Source: Hemileia vastatrix | Lineage: Eukaryota > Basidiomycota > Pucciniomycetes > Pucciniales > Zaghouaniaceae | DNA length: 64,000 bases | Direction of reading: 5' to 3' | Assembly (NCBI GenBank): GCA_030280995.1 | Contig: JASXTE010000002.1 | Location: forward strand, 43,801,683-43,865,682 | Shown here: in pieces, positions 9,553 through 20,689 of the stretch | Numbering within the stretch: position 1 is the first letter of the stretch | Layout: the number at the start of each line of letters is the position of its first letter | Notes under the pieces: model-generated | The model's database searches: none | What the model saw: only the letters and a program-made list of their open reading frames with translations | Told to the model about the DNA's origin: nothing | Program-made: the position numbers and the translations under genes

Positions 9553-9797
9553 TACTCCCTTTTTAGTAGTTCATTTCTTTTTTCTTTCTTTTTTCTTTCT
9601 CCTTTCCCTTTCTCGTTTTTTTATTGGTTTATATCTATTCTCTTTTTCCCTCTCACCGCCAATGTCTACACAACTTCATGTACTTAGTCTATGAGCTCAA
9701 ACCCAGTGCAGTAGTTTCACGCCTTCTTGGGTACTCTTAAGATTATACTATCCAGTAGATGTTATATACTTATACGTTCATATTGATATACCTATAT

Positions 9798-9814
9798 ATA
9801 TATATATATATAAA
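9798..9814. repeat. (TA)n microsatellite
   Basis: Run of TA dinucleotides near the end of the LINE 3' region. Confidence 0.7.
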
Positions 9815-9889
9815 TATACTTATATACTTTCCCTAACCTAACATGATGATACCGTATAGAGCATATATGGGTGAGGAAACTAATACTTG

Positions 9890-10895
9890 TTTCCTCATCC
9901 AGTTTCTTTCTCTTACTTATTTTTAATTATCATTACATTTATTAACTGATCTCTTGTCCTGTCCCTTAAGTCTTCTGTCCTTTATTTGTCCCCTATTGTC
10001 CTTGTGTCCTTGCCGTCCAATTGTGTCCTTAAAGTCTTACTTACCTGGTGCTGAATCTTATCAGGTAATCTTGTATGTATGCTCTACAACAGCAATGGTT
10101 TCCTCATCCAGTTTCTTTCTCTTACTTATTTTTAATTATCATTACATTTATTAACTGATCTCTTGTCCTGTCCCTTAAGTCTTCTGTCCTTTATTTGTCC
10201 CCTATTGTCCTTGTGTCCTTGCCGTCCAATTGTGTCCTTAAAGTCTTACTTACCTGGTGCTGAATCTTATCAGGTAATCTTGTATGTATGCTCTACAACA
10301 GCAATGGTTTCCTCATCCAGTTTCTTTCTCTTACTTATTTTTAATTATCATTACATTTATTAACTGATCTCTTGTCCTGTCCCTTAAGTCTTCTGTCCTT
10401 TATTTGTCCCCTATTGTCCTTGTGTCCTTGCCGTCCAATTGTGTCCTTAAAGTCTTACTTACCAGGTGCTGAATCTTATCAGGTAATCTTTCTTCTGTCC
10501 TTTATTTGTCCCCTATTGTCCTTGTGTCCTTGCCATCAAATTGTGTCCTTAAAGTCTTACTTACCTGGTGCTGAATCTTATCAGGTAATCTTGTACGTAT
10601 GCTCTACATCAGCAATGGTTTCCTCATCCAGTTTCTTTCTCTTACTTATTTTTAATTATCATTACATTTATTAACTGATCTCTTGTCCTGTCCCTTAAGT
10701 CTTCTGTCCTTTATTTGTCCCCTATTGTCCTTGTGTCCTTGCCGTCCAATTGTGTCCTTAAAGTCTTACTTACCTGGTGCTGAATCTTATCAGGTAATCT
10801 TTCTTCTGTCCTTTATTTGTCCCCTATTGTCCTTGTGTCCTTGCCATCCAATTGTGTCCTTAAAGTCTTACTTACCTGGTGCTGAATCTTATCAG
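9890..10895. repeat. Tandem array of 209-bp units with nested 102-bp duplications
   Basis: A 209-bp unit (landmarks TTTCCTCATCCAGTTTCTTT, TTGTCCTGTCCCTTAAG and CTGAATCTTATCAGGTAATC) repeats about four times. The landmark TTGTCCTGTCCC falls at 9954, 10163, 10372 and 10683. In the third and fourth units a 102-bp subsegment (from TCTTCTGTCC to CAGGTAATCTT) is duplicated, which explains the 311-bp spacing. Units are nearly identical, so amplification is recent. Each copy contains CCAGGTAAGTAAG on the - strand (a copy near 10463 has TGGTAAGT), a strong splice-donor-like sequence. The short frames in it come from the repeats and are not genes. Confidence 0.9.
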
Positions 10896-13800
10896 GTACG
10901 CGATCCTACGATAATAAAAAAATAAAAAAGTCCCAAGCTCTCTGGTATTTGATTTAACTAAAAAAATGAAGAGATTATTTATATAAAGTCAGTGTAAAAT
11001 ACAACTAAAAGATTAATGTTTTTTAATGAAAAAAAGGAAAATCAATCACCGATCAAAAAAGCTATAATAAATATTATATTCTTACCCATAAGACAAGATA
11101 CTTGGGTAATTTTTTTTTTAAAAAAACGAAGGGACGTATTATTGATTTTGGGAGGTGTTTTTTTTTTCTTTTTGTTGAACTGATCGAAAGGGTTTCCATG
11201 ATAGAACAGGAAACATAAATAAAATAAATCCCAAGAGTAAAGAAAATTTTAAAAATTAAAAAAAATTACTGTGCGCATTCACACGCACAAAAAATCATAC
11301 ATGCACAACTCCAACAAACATAGCACTTTACTGCGGCCTGCAACTATATTCACAGCTGAAAATTGTGCATTTCACTCAAGTCTCTACTATAAATCTTCTG
11401 ATGGAGGGCATCAAATATGTAGAAAATTCACGGCCAATTTAATGCCCTCACCACTATAAAAACTGTTCTTACTCCAGCAGGCTACTATCACTAAATTTTT
11501 AGTCAATTCAAAACACACTCGGTTTTGACACGAGAAGAAGCTGCTGTGTTAAGACCCAGATATGTGATCTTTACAAATATGCACTCCAGACAACTTCTCA
11601 CCGAAAAATGTGATAACATGATCAGAGGTTTAAAAAAAATATAATTTTTTTGCTAAGAATAAAGAATGAGAGAACAGATCATAGGAGAACAAAGGAAAAG
11701 TTTCCGAAGCGTTTTTAGTGCAGTCTATTATGATCATAATTTTTATTCTTCTACCAGAAATACTAGAGTTCCTCCTAACTTTAACTTGACTCTATTAAGG
11801 AGAATATTTAAATATCCTGAGCCAGGAGGGAAGTATTATCCAATGTTAAAAAAAAGATTTGACAATATAAACTTTAAGAAGATTGAAAACTCCGAGGAGC
11901 CTTAAAATAATATAAAAGAGTCTTGTTAATATTAATTACAAATATTTAATCTATGAGTGTGGTACCAACCTTAATACAATATAAAAGAGTCTTGTGAATA
12001 ATTAGCACAAGATATTTATCTATGAGCACATCACAAACCTATGGGGATAAATTTGTGGCAAACAAAATAAAAAATAAAAAATTGACAAATATTGAAACAA
12101 AATAAAAAGATATGGCCCCTCTAAATAAGTCCTCATGATTTTCCAAACATTTAATTAACCTCAAGATTCATAACATCATTTCAAAAATATAAAATAATCA
12201 TATTATTTTAAGGAAGATGTTCATAAAATCTTGGAAATTTTGAACTTTAAAATTGGTGATTTTAGAGAAATGAAAATAGAACTATTAGAAAACGGGGGTA
12301 AAATAGTCATGTTCCAAAGAAAAATTATTAAAAAATATTTAGTTTTGGTCAAAAAAATGAAATGTGGTCAATCTTTTTTGTTATGCTAATGTGTTATTCC
12401 ACTAAAAATCCTCTAAAAGTAGCAAAACATGTAAGACTTTTAAATAAAATATTGATTTTTGTTAGCAACAAAAATTATCACAGGTTGGAAGTGCTAAGTG
12501 GAGCCAACCTGAGCACAAGTGTAACAAGGCAACCGGATATTTGATGAGCAAGTAATTAAATATAAGCAAATGATTGATTGATTAGTGGAATTTCAATAGT
12601 AAATCAATGAGTAAAAATTATGGCATACAGAGCCATTAGATACCAAGTAATTCTATCACAATGGTTAACCTATATCTAACCTATCAATAAAACGGGCTTC
12701 CAAGAACAATACAGCTCAGATATTGGTTATATGAGTGGAGTATGTAATAAAAAGTATGCCATCATGATGAGTTAGGAAGTATTGGATCTTGAATTCTGAA
12801 AAAAGCAGATCAACAAAAAGTCAATTTACTTGACCAAATATAAATATTTTTGAATAATTTCTTATTTTAAAATGACTATATTTCACCCCTTCTTTCCAAT
12901 GGTGCTAGTCTCAGTCTGTGTCAATCACTAGTTTTGAATTCAATTTAAATTTCCATTTTTTTATGAAAATCAGCACCACAAAAAAATTGTAATTATTCCT
13001 CATTTTGATATGATATTATGAAACTAGGGCTCATAATTTATCATATTAAAAATCTTACATCATTTGAGTGAAAACTTTGTGGTCAATCAAATGTTTGAAA
13101 GATCTTGAGGACTTATTTCCAGGGACTGTACTTTACCTAGAAATAAATTTAGACCTCAGGGAAAACATTGAGACTCAATTCCCTAAATATACCTAATATT
13201 TTTATGCTGTATTTCTAGTGTCTGTTCCAATAAAAATATTACTACATATTTTCAACAAAATAAAATGAGTACAATACTCATGATAAAAAAACTTCACTTC
13301 CCAATAATTGAGTCTTCTTTCACTTTCACCCATTTTTGTTATTCCACATTGAATAAAAAATGCATTATAGTAATGTAACAGTTTCATAACAATTAGGTGA
13401 GAAATGTTTTTTCACTTAAGTGAGGATACACCCCCTTTAAGTCTCCCCTAAGTGTAAAAATATTTTTTGCCTAATTTTTAGTTATACAGTTTTTACACAT
13501 TTTTTCTTCCCTCTGGTATTACAAACATGGACAAAATTTTCTATATTAATTAGGGGCTCTCAAATATGGAAAATAAACCACACAAAAATTCCATTTTTCA
13601 CAATCAAAAAAATAACCAACAAAACTTATATAATTATTCTTCTTAAATGTAAAAACCCTTCTTTCAGTGAATTAAAATGGAGGGGATTCCTATTTTTTAT
13701 GGCTAGAAAAAAATTAAATTTATTCACACATTTTCCATATTTGAGATCCTTTGAGAAGATAAATATTTCCAATTTTAAACTTTTCTGTTCTTCATATAAT

Positions 13801-15032
13801 ATTTTTTTCTCCTTCTCCCTCTTTGAATTTTCATACCAATTGGATCAAAATGCAATAATATTTAGAAAAAAAAATCAAAGGAGATAATCGGAGACTCCAA
13901 AAAAAAACTGAAGTCAAGATTTCCTTTTTCCTTCTGGTGTAGCATTTTGATTTCAAAAAATCTTTATTTCCAAGATATCTTTTTATCTAATGTGAATTTT
14001 GATTTCTTTTACATATATGACCTAATTTTTCACCATTCTCACATTTTCCTAATCCTTTCCTGCATATAAAATACAGCAGGGGGACAATTTTTTGGGTTAA
14101 ATTTGTGCATAATTAATTTTTTTCTACTTTTCCTATGTCTCATAAAATCAGAAACTCATTAATACAACCACTAAAAGGCTCTTCCTTTTGTTCTGTAAAT
14201 TAAGACTGCATACATCTTCCTAGTAATTTGTCTTAAAAAATAGCAATAATAGAATTGTTGTCAGGTTGCCTTGAAGATGTAAGAAAAATACAAAAAAAAT
14301 AGAAGAAGAGGATAACACAAGAAAACAATAAGAAAAAACTCAAGGAATAACTACAACTAATAAAGAAGCTAAGGGCTCTTAAATAAAAGTATTGGATGTA
14401 GAAGGTTTATTTAATTCATTTAAGTAAATTTATTTCTATCTGCTATATCAAAAAAAAAAATAAAGCATTTGAACCGCTCTTAAAGCAACCTTGTATATAG
14501 TTAATTTTCTCAATTTATGTATTGTAAGACAGTAATAAATTTGATAGAAAAAATACTAGAAATTGTAAAAAAAATGTTATATATGAATTGTAATGTAAGG
14601 TAAATAATGGTGACTACAAAGTAAGAATCAAAAGCCTTTAAATGAGCAAATGATAGCCCTCTGAGACGTAACTAAGGGTAAAAAAGAAAATAAACAAAAA
14701 TAATGAAGTTTTGCAGAAAAATAAGGGCTCTACTTAACTATTTACAAAAACAGAAAAAAAGAACCCAATGTATTCATCCCTTTAAGACCTGTAACAATTT
14801 AAGTGATTAAATAGTATACTAGTTTGACCAACAACAGAAAAAATGTAACTGTAGTAATTACAAACACATTACATTTTGTTGTATTGTAAAAAAAATTCAC
14901 TTTTTAATGAAACAAAAAAAGATACTGTACTATTTGGGATGTAAAATTTTTTATATCTAACTAATGTATTTTAAAAAAATATTGAGAAAGAACTTTAAAA
15001 AATTGTACCAGTATAATAATTATTGTAACTAA
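10896..15032. other. AT-rich gene-free stretch
   Basis: About 4.1 kb without a supportable gene. It holds homopolymer runs and a diverged 68-bp tandem duplication at 11909-12045 ('AATATAAAAGAGTCTTGT' twice). There are several short frames (for example a 79-codon + frame at 11666) with no recognisable features. It is probably decayed transposon DNA. Confidence 0.5.
11909..12045 (+). repeat. 68-bp tandem duplication, diverged
   Basis: AATATAAAAGAGTCTTGT recurs after about 68 bp, with shared 'ATATTTA.TCTATGAG' and 'CAAACCT'-like ends. Confidence 0.5.
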
Positions 15033-15188
15033 ACAAGTGTCAGCCTGGCTATACCAGGAGCCCAGTAAATGTTATGTCAATTTACTGGAACCAAAAGAGG
15101 GCATAAAAATATGCATATTATGTATATAAATTAATATTATTTTGCATAATGAAATTATATAAGTATTTTATTAAATATAAGTAAAATA

Positions 15189-15449
15189 CACCACACAATA
15201 TGGGGGGCGGACTTGCTAGCAAGTCCGCAACCTTGGACCCAAACTCACCACAGGTTGAACACACATTGAGCTATTGATAAAGGAACCATACAATCAGGGA
15301 TGAACACCACTCAGCAGAACAGTTTTAGGTGGGTGTTCAAGTAGAGTTCAGTATGGGTTCAGTATGAGTTCAGTCTGAGTTCCATCTGAGTTCCATCTGA
15401 GTTCAGGTTGAGGACTTGCTAGCAAGTCCACCCCCTATATTGCGTAGTG
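15189..15449. mobile_element. CACTA-like MITE, copy 1
   Basis: The right end, read inward, starts CACTACGCAATATAGGGGG; the left end is CACCACACAATATGGGGGG. Both continue into GGACTTGCTAGCAAGTCC, itself a palindrome. The 3-bp target duplication is ATA (15186-15188 and 15450-15452). Starting bases CACTA and a 3-bp TSD are the marks of CACTA (EnSpm) elements. The interior has short direct repeats of 'GAGTTC.RT.TG' type and no ORF. A copy in opposite orientation is at 31042-31280. Confidence 0.75.
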
Positions 15450-16203
15450 ATAAGTATTATATTAATTTTATTATTATATAAATTATATATACATTTAAAT
15501 TAACCATAATAAATGTTATATTCTATAAATTATGGCGCATTTTTATGTATTTAAAAAATATAAATTAATAATTAATTAATTATAAACATGTATTATAATT
15601 ATAAGTATAAAATTAACTTATAATGTAATCAAATTAATTAATTAAATTTATATATTAAATAAAACCTTACATATGTTATTAAACAATAATATTGGGCGCT
15701 TCTTTGATTTCTAATTGTGTCATCAAAGTATTAAACAAGTTAAAACACTTTATTAAATAAATTATTAATTTTTTATTCTAAAATTTAGTAATTTTGTTAT
15801 AATAAGTATCTGTTTTAATTTAAAATTATTATTACACTAATAAAAGTAATTAAAATAATTAATTACTCATGTTTTATACCAAATTAATTAATTACATTAT
15901 TTTTACATGTTAAAATAAGTTTATTTTTCATGTTTCATTTAAATTGGTTATTACTTAAAAGATTATAAGACATGTTTTAACTTAAATTAATTATTTATAT
16001 GTGCCTCAAACTTATTTAATTACTCACTAATTTCATGGAAACTGTTTGGGTTTAAATTGGTGGATATTTGGGCTCTAACTCATGTGTCTTAGTTAATTGT
16101 GTCATATTTCCCCTTACATTTACTCAAACATTAGTTATTTATTATTATGTTTTCATTGTACTTTGTATATACCTTATTGTGGCGCTTCAGAGGGCCCCTT
16201 GCC

Positions 16204-16212
16204 TATATAAAG
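16204..16212 (+). promoter_or_regulatory. TATA box of the solo LTR
   Basis: TATATAAAG followed by GCCTTGG, placed like the TATA boxes of the other LTRs here. Confidence 0.55.
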
Positions 16213-16611
16213 GCCTTGGTTAAACCCCTGTAGCCTCATCACTTATTACACTCAACTTTAACATATTTTTAATATATACAACACGTTTTTATTTTATTTT
16301 TATTAGTATTATCAGTCTAATCTAAATATTACATAAATAATCAAAGGTTGCTTTAGGTTTATTAGTAATAATAATTGTTAGCCACACAGAGAGAAATTAA
16401 CTTACTTAAATAAATATTTTATCAATAAAATAAGCCTCAAAGTTGTTTCATTCCTCATAAATTGTTGTTGAATTTTCCTTATTTAATTTAAAAATTTTCA
16501 TTAATCTTATTATTTTCATTTCTAAGTATTTTTGTAATCCATTTCCTTTGCCTCCTCTCCGCTTCATATCCTTCTTCTTCTCCTTCTTCTAGATGACCAG
16601 CTTACAACAAG

Positions 16612-18470
16612 TATTTTTAAAAAATCAGTTTTATTAAAATAAACCACTTACATTTAAATTAAAGGTTATACTTGTATAATGTATTTTTTTATTATTTATT
16701 TGTTTATTTTATTAGTTATTTATTTATTTTATTGTTTTTTTATTGGTTCAATTGTGAAAAAAATGGAGACCTCAATAATTTGGTAAAGTATTTTTATTTT
16801 TATTTTTATAATTTAATCTAAATAAATAATTAATTAAATTATAAGTTGATGTTTTTACTTATAATATTTTGTAATTAATTAATTATAAGTTTATAATCAT
16901 TAAGTACATAAAATCATACTAATCTTTTTATAGAATAAATTTTTATATTGTATTTAAATGTATATACCTTTTATATAATAAAAAATTAATACAATAATTT
17001 ATTTAAAACATATTGTTATAGAGTTTTATTTAAATATAATATTTAATTTGTATATATTTCAAATTCAATTTTTCCTTATTTCAATATAAAATAAGATTTT
17101 TATTGCCTCTCAATATAGCCTGGCTGGCAAGAATAAACAGTTCTTTTTAAAAATTTATTTTAATTGTGAATATTTCAACTCTTCAGTGAAGTTTTCAATT
17201 AAAAAGACTTATTTTTAAGTTGGTGTTTCTAATAAAATATCAATTAGAAAACGTGAAAAATATTTTTACTATCTTTTTTAAAAATTTACCAAGTTCATCC
17301 TGTTGGCTTCACTTTGACTTACCCATGAAAGTTAAAAGAATAATAATGTGACAATCAGAAGGATCTGAATAACCCAGACTTAACAAACATTTCTCTTTAA
17401 ATTATTTCAAATATGAATAAAATATCTGATATCTCTTTTTTTATTACAGCTGTATAAATTTAATTTTAGTACTTATTTCAATCTATCATATTGAAACAAA
17501 ATCTTATTATTAAAATAGAGAATAAGATTAAAAATATTTTTGATCAAATATATTCTAATATTAATCCAAAATTTCTACTTATTTACCAAAACTAATGCTA
17601 TTTAAAATATGTGTTATTGATATGAAAATATTCTTATTTTTACATTTAAAAATCATTTAAATTTTTTCTTAAAATTTTATAAACTCCTCACAGTTTAAAT
17701 TAGCCTGAACCACAGTTGGAAACAGGATGTCACTGGGATTTCACCCCAAGTTCCATCAAAACTAAGCTATATATTTCTGTAAGACTTAAGATAGTCATTG
17801 GAATCAAAAAAATAAATTAAAAGGACTATGGTAGTTTTTTATGTTACTGAATGGATAATAGTGCAAATATTGAGGCAGCTAACATATTGAACTTTCTTAA
17901 ATTTGAAGTTATTTAAGGCAATTATTTAGGTATATATTGTAATCACAAGTCAATAAAAAAGCTAAAAGGTCAAATATATAAATAATTTTTGTGTATAATG
18001 TTTATTTATATTCTTTAATTTAAGTCAAATATATTTTTCATATAACCATTATATTTTACAATTAAATTTAAATCTAAGGAAAATAACATCATAAATTATA
18101 TAAATCTATAAGTTTAAATTTTTTTATTGGTTTTATTTTATTTTTAAACTTATTTCTAAATTTCTCCAATATAATCTTTATTTATCTTATGTATAGTAAT
18201 AAGAAGAATTTGGTTAAATTATTTTAAACAAAAAAGATAGTATTTTATAACTGATTATTTTATTTATCATTTCTTTCATCTTAAAGTGCATTTTAAATCA
18301 AAAATATTAAATAAATCTGAATATGTCATAGATTTAGGTGCACAAATATCCATACACAATAATTATCAATCATTTTTCATATTAAATAAATATAAGTGTA
18401 GATTTATGGGGTGAATGCTATTGTTTAGCCAAACTACAGAGTTTAATTTCAATTTTTACTACCTCCTTTG
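16612..18470. other. AT-rich gene-free stretch
   Basis: Almost only A and T runs. TAGCCTGGCTGGCAAG at 17116 resembles the inner end of LTRs in this window and may be an old LTR scrap. No gene, RNA or repeat unit supported. Confidence 0.5.
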
Positions 18471-19080
18471 ACAACCTCTCCATCTCTCAAAATTCCTTTT
18501 GATGCCTCTTCATTTCTGTTAATTCTATTACAATCCCCAATCTTTTTATTGATATCCTGATACATTTACTGCACCCTCTGAGATTCACAGTCCAAGCTTC
18601 AGCCATCCTCAATATGCCCCTATTCCCCCTTTTTATTTTTAATCCAACACACCTCATTTGCCTTTTTCCCTCATCCCCCTCCCTACCCCACCCTACCCTT
18701 CTGGTTTCCCATTCACCCTACCTAAACCTTTTTTTAGATAACCACAACCATTTTTATTCTAATTACATCTTTTTTACTCCTTCTCCCATCATCCCCAACG
18801 CCAATCTATCCTTTTTCTTTTAGAAGCAACTCCTTTTCTCTCTATGGGGTAAAAGGGCTAAAAGGAGAGAAAAAGGAGTAAGCTGGGCTGGATAGGTGAG
18901 TAAAAAGGGTACTTATAGGAGCCAAATAAGTGAGGAGAAATGAAATGTGATGAAGAGGAGTGAAGAAGGGAAAAAATGGGCTAGCAGGTAGGAGTACTAG
19001 GTATATTTAATTAGGATGTAAGAGAGAGAGAAAATGAGATTGGAGAAGAATGAGATTAAAAAATGAAGGACAGATAATAC
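18470..19080. other. Pyrimidine-rich then purine-rich skew region with central hairpin
   Basis: The + strand is strongly pyrimidine-rich to about 18838 and then purine-rich to 19080. At the switch, CTCCTTTTCTCTC pairs with GAGAGAAAAAGGAG across a short loop (18829-18880). The 69-codon frame at 18614 is a by-product of the pyrimidine tract. A similar arrangement lies at 54.06-54.95 kb. Confidence 0.5.
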
Positions 19081-19099
19081 TTAGAAGGAGAATTTCAAA

Positions 19100-19700
19100 A
19101 CCATGTAAATAATATATATACATATATATATATAATATATTATAAGGCTTGGAAATTAGAATGATGTGAAAAAACTGGAAAAAACTTAAATATATTGTGT
19201 GATCTTAATTTTCCGAATGAGTCCTTCTCATAAAAATTATAATTTTTTTTTGATATAATGGAGATCAAGGTGTGGTAGTCTAAATTTTAGTATGGCACTT
19301 AAGTTTATTAAAAATGGATTTTTGGGGAATGATTGTTGAGATTGGAAACTACAATCTAATTTTAGAATGGTTATAGTAAATAAATTAAGTATTAAAAGTG
19401 GTTAAAAAGGGCTGATTTTACGGGTCAAGATTTAACAAATAATTACTGGACAGGAAATGAAAAAATAGGTCTTAAAGTTCATGGAAATTTAATTCAAGAG
19501 TCTTAAGAGCCTTTGGGAATTTTTCTGAAATTTTTACTATTTCTATACTATTTTTAATAATTTCAAACAGTATTTTTGATACTTTTATAATTTGCTTAAC
19601 TTTAATAAATTTTACTAGGTGAATAGGGCTGCGAATGCTACAAAAATTAGAATGGAAGATAAAGTAGAAGTAGCTCTATCATCTTTAATTTTTCTAGATT
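19100..19700. other. AT-rich stretch with (TA)n, probable upstream part of an LTR
   Basis: Holds a TATA/TA-rich run near 19110-19140. No gene seen. It may be the U3 part of the LTR that ends at 20384. Confidence 0.3.
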
Positions 19701-19729
19701 TTTATTAGTATTTTAAAGGTTCTAATTGA

Positions 19730-20384
19730 GTGTGGAAGTCAATACAAGCTCCATACAAACCTTAGAAATCTCCAGAAGAGCTCTGCATGAGCTCTGGAAT
19801 TCTCTGGTTTGGTCAAGTAAGGTACATGACTGAATATTCATATAAAGCCTGTAGACTTGAAATTAGACAAGAAGGAACCTGGCAATCATAACATATAGTA
19901 TCATTCAACCAACAAACAACAACGGATATATAACAATAATTAATAATATTTTATAACAGATTATGAAAATTGTAATACCCTTATAAAGATAACACTTTAA
20001 AATTTTTTTTTATTAATTTCACTCATCATCATAAATATTAACTTATAGGGTACCATTTTAAAGGTCTCATCACCAGGGATCAAATTTTAACAAATAAATC
20101 TCATAAAAATAAAAGCTTCATAAAAACATATTATTCAATCATTTATATAGATTTTCTAAATACAGCTTCACTGTTGTGTTTCTCAACCTCATTATAAATA
20201 ACAAAGATTCTACATCTCAAAACTGTTAATAAAAAATAGTTTATTGTTCATTTCATATCAAGTAGAGGTTATAGCTTAGATAATTGTGAACTCTTTATTT
20301 ACTTAAAGGGACAGGGTTTTATTTGGTTTATCCAACTCCCTTAATGTCTGATTACAGCACGGCGACTGTAAGAAACTTTCTACA
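19730..20384 (+). mobile_element. LTR (3' part) of the + strand gypsy element
   Basis: The segment from 'GAGTGTGGAAGTCAATACAAGCTCC' has a diverged relative at 50600-50830. It contains a TATA box at 19841-19847 and, near the end, AAAGGGACAGGG...CCAACTCCCTT (20308-20342), a motif also present in the solo LTRs at 28311, 35553 and 59298 and in the fragments at 58.3 and 59.1 kb. It ends TTTCTACA at 20384, directly before a primer-binding-site-like sequence. The 5' edge is not determined. Confidence 0.5.
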
Positions 20385-20405
20385 TTGATGGCACCCAATA
20401 TGGGG
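20385..20405 (+). promoter_or_regulatory. Probable primer binding site of the + gypsy element
   Basis: TGGCACCCAATATGGGG begins four bases after the LTR end TTTCTACA. TGG plus complementarity to a tRNA 3' end is the normal form. Which tRNA is not determined. Confidence 0.45.
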
Positions 20406-20689
20406 TTTAAAATTTTCTAGTTTTTAATAAATCTTACTTGATATCTGGATTATCTTAGCCTGCAAGAGGCTTATTTAAAAAAAGCTTATAGTCTTATAAT
20501 GGGTTTATCTTATATACTTTTGGGATATCTTCTGCTTCTGTATCAGGTGTTTCTCTTCCTTTTGGAGCTTCAGTCAAGATCTTTTCTTGGGATGGGCCCA
20601 AGTTTAATGAGGAAGAAGTTAAATGGTTGTTAAATTGATATGAAGCTTCTGCTTCTCTGGATGGGGATTCACATTTGGACATGGTGAGG

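Larger units (their letters stand above)
15038..16606 (+). mobile_element. Solo LTR with 5-bp target duplication, interrupted by a MITE
   Basis: Starts TGTCAGCCTGGCTATACC at 15038 and ends CAGCTTACA at 16606, the usual TG...CA ends. It is flanked by a perfect 5-bp target duplication ACAAG (15033-15037 and 16607-16611). A TATA box lies at 16204-16212, about 400 bp before the 3' end. Without the 261-bp MITE and its 3-bp duplication the LTR is about 1.3 kb. The start resembles that of the family A LTR ending at 6838, so the two are likely related subfamilies. No internal region or second LTR is present, so it is a solo LTR left by LTR-LTR recombination. The interior is extremely A+T rich. Confidence 0.75.

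Noticed and set aside
9890..10895. CRISPR-like array or repeated peptide gene
   Set aside because: The units are contiguous long direct repeats without spacers and the period (209) shifts the frame. The organism is eukaryotic.
11666..11905. 79-codon + frame with mixed composition
   Set aside because: It looks more protein-like than its neighbours but has no homology or motif that I recognise, and no introns or signals around it.
18614..18823. 69-codon + frame in a pyrimidine-rich tract
   Set aside because: Pro/Leu/Ser/Phe-rich translation follows from base composition. No start context or homologue.
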